Assembly: GCA_907165065.1 (NCBI GenBank)
Contig: OU015550.1
Location: forward strand, 6,421,501-6,485,500
Reading direction: 5' to 3'
Length of the DNA: 64,000 nucleotides
DNA from: Caprimulgus europaeus
Lineage: Eukaryota > Chordata > Aves > Caprimulgiformes > Caprimulgidae
The position numbers and the translations under genes were made by a program. The notes below the pieces were generated by a model, which had not been told where the DNA came from, searched no databases, and was given only the letters and a program-made list of their open reading frames with translations. Numbering within the stretch: position 1 is the first letter of the stretch; the number at the start of each line of letters is the position of its first letter. This document shows positions 32,058-64,000 of this stretch, piece after piece.

Positions 32058-32910
32058 ATTCCTAGAGAGAGCTCAGAAAGAGGTGCTGGGACTGACCACC
32101 ACTTAGTTAGAAGTTTGAGCTTCTTGGCAGCAGCACACAGTGTTGCTTCAGTTTTTGGGTGACTGTAAGTGCGTGACTTTTCCCAAACTAAGTGTAGGAC
32201 TGCAAAAAGAAAACGCTGTCTGTACCACACAGAAACTCCAGTGCTGCTTCCCCTTCTCGAGTGGGTGCCTGCTGCAGACCCTGGGCTGGGACTGGAGAAC
32301 TAAAGCCACTGACCTCCTCTACCCCCAAAATCAGTGCAACCCAGAAGCCATTGATGAGACAACTGGAGCCCTAAGACTGTGAAAAAGCCAAATACCTCTC
32401 TGTCCATGCAAGGTATTTGGCTCTGGGGTTAATTATTATCAAGTATAGATCCAGACATTATTTGGCTACTATTTACAATGGGTTGTGTGTCCAGTGCTAG
32501 CAAAGAAATGTAGATATAGAAAACAGAAATAAAAAAGCATGGGCATACATTACAAGAAACCTCTGTTAGACTTAGGAACGCTTATGCAGCTGAGTTCAGT
32601 GCTCTCTCACTCTTTGCCATTTGTGTGTACAGTATTAAAAGAGTCCTACCTTTTTTTTTTTCCTTTTTAAAAATACAGAACTGGTAGTCTAGTCACACTC
32701 TTACAAGTAAGTGATAACAAAAATAGAAAGCAGATACCCATGTGGGACTAAAATTCTACTAAAGCCTGTCTTTTTTTTTTTCTCCACAAATATGTTTTCA
32801 CAGACAATAATTAGCAGACAAACACACTGTTTGCAATTGCACTGTATTGACTTAAAAGGCGGATACAAAATTGTCTAAGTAAAGAATGCCATCCAGGGTG
32901 AAATAGCTCT

Positions 32911-32960
32911 GTGTGTGTGTGTGTGTGTGTGTGCACATGTGTGTGTGTGCACATGTGTGT
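32911..32960. repeat. (GT)n microsatellite with interruptions
   Basis: Twelve GT dinucleotides are followed by GCACAT-interrupted GT tracts. A (CA)n tract lies about 115 bp further on. Confidence 0.9.
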
Positions 32961-33049
32961 GCTGACACACACGTGTGTTTTCCTACTGTGCCCAATCATG
33001 GAGCCATGCTCTGCTCTTTGTAACTCAGCAGTGCTCTGTGGTTCTGTTG

Positions 33050-33076
<27 letters not shown>
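33050..33076. repeat. (CA)n microsatellite
   Basis: A pure CA tract of about 13 units, complementary in inverted orientation to the GT tract at 32911. Confidence 0.92.
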
Positions 33077-33080
<4 letters not shown>

Positions 33081-33314
33081 AATGGAAATAGGTTTCTGTG
33101 ACAGGTGGCTTCTTTGTCTAAATCTTTTCCTATAAAAGAAAAAAAAAAAGTGAAATTTTGGTTGGTTTAAAGGTTCTGCTCCATGAAGAAAAAAAAAATT
33201 AAATCCCAAAATCCATTGTTTTTCACCTTTTCAGTCATTTCCTCATGAATAAATATTATCCATTAAAAACCTTTAAAAAGGTGCTGCGATACACAGTGTT
33301 ATGTTTCTGTTTTC

Positions 33315-33320
33315 TTTATT
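33315..33320 (-). promoter_or_regulatory. KCND3: Candidate poly(A) signal of KCND3
   Basis: TTTATT on the plus strand reads AATAAA on the minus strand, 315 bases past the KCND3 stop codon. Further hexamers lie downstream (for example near 31600 and 27485), so a longer 3' UTR is equally possible. Confidence 0.35.
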
Positions 33321-33634
33321 GACTCTCTTGCTGCCATGATGATTCCTTCCCTCCAGCCTCCACAGGTGGTTTTTTGCCCTGTAGCGTGGCACAACACGCT
33401 CTCCATGCAGTTTTATTTTCTTTCACCAGCCTCTTCCTCCCTTTCCTAACCCTTCCTCAGGCCACAGCACGAACGTGGGTCTGAAGGAAGCCGCCTCGTT
33501 AGGTCTCCGTTGCCAATTCGATGACAAAATGTCAGGTTGGTCCATCCAGGCACAACTTGCACCGAGAAAGGAGCGTGGAGGTGTGGAGGGAGAGGGGCAC
33601 TGGTCTTCCAGCCTCCTTCTGTGCATGAGACGTC

Positions 33635-64000
<30,366 letters not shown>

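Larger units (their letters stand above)
25696..33314. other. Intergenic region between convergent DDX20 and KCND3
   Basis: I recognise no gene. Contents are an AT-rich block with several TAATTA cores (about 25980-26180), a 22-bp minisatellite (27704-27813), a degenerate CR1-like fragment (about 29385-29515), several T-runs and an inverted (GT)n/(CA)n pair (32911-33076). Part of it could be a longer KCND3 3' UTR on the minus strand. Confidence 0.6.

Overview
The window is vertebrate nuclear DNA, almost certainly from a bird. The genes are split by GT-AG introns, promoters sit in CpG islands, and the only clear interspersed repeats are CR1 LINE fragments of the avian type. I cannot name the species. 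Three genes are recognisable: INKA2 (minus), DDX20 (plus) and KCND3 (minus, only its 3' exons). From memory, this is the gene order and orientation of human chromosome 1p13.2, so it is a conserved syntenic block.

Layout. Positions 1-2600 are gene-free. INKA2 runs from a candidate poly(A) signal near 2622 to its start codon at 12890. It has a large coding exon (3521-4513), an 8.3-kb intron and a first coding exon of only 12 codons inside a CpG island. The 7.3 kb between the divergent INKA2 and DDX20 starts holds a 21-bp minisatellite, a perfect hairpin with a (TA)n tract and a CR1 copy. DDX20 is complete: eleven coding exons from 20246 to 25482 encode 755 residues. Its promoter has CTCF, CCAAT, NRF1 and YY1 motifs. 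DDX20 and KCND3 converge across about 8 kb of intergenic sequence. From 33635 to the window end lies the 3' part of KCND3: six coding exons encoding the last 288 residues (selectivity filter, S6 and the cytoplasmic C-terminus), separated by introns up to 12 kb. The 5' exons lie beyond position 64000.

The genes are not a functional pathway. INKA2 encodes an inhibitor of the kinase PAK4. DDX20 encodes Gemin3, the DEAD-box helicase of the SMN complex. KCND3 encodes the A-type potassium channel Kv4.3. No novel enzyme system, virus, CRISPR array or toxin locus is visible. The most interesting signals are regulatory: a 19-of-20 match to the p53 response element in INKA2 intron 1, a strong CTCF motif in the DDX20 promoter, and weak splice sites around the 57-bp alternative exon of KCND3. 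All coordinates were read by hand from the sequence; no alignment or search was run.
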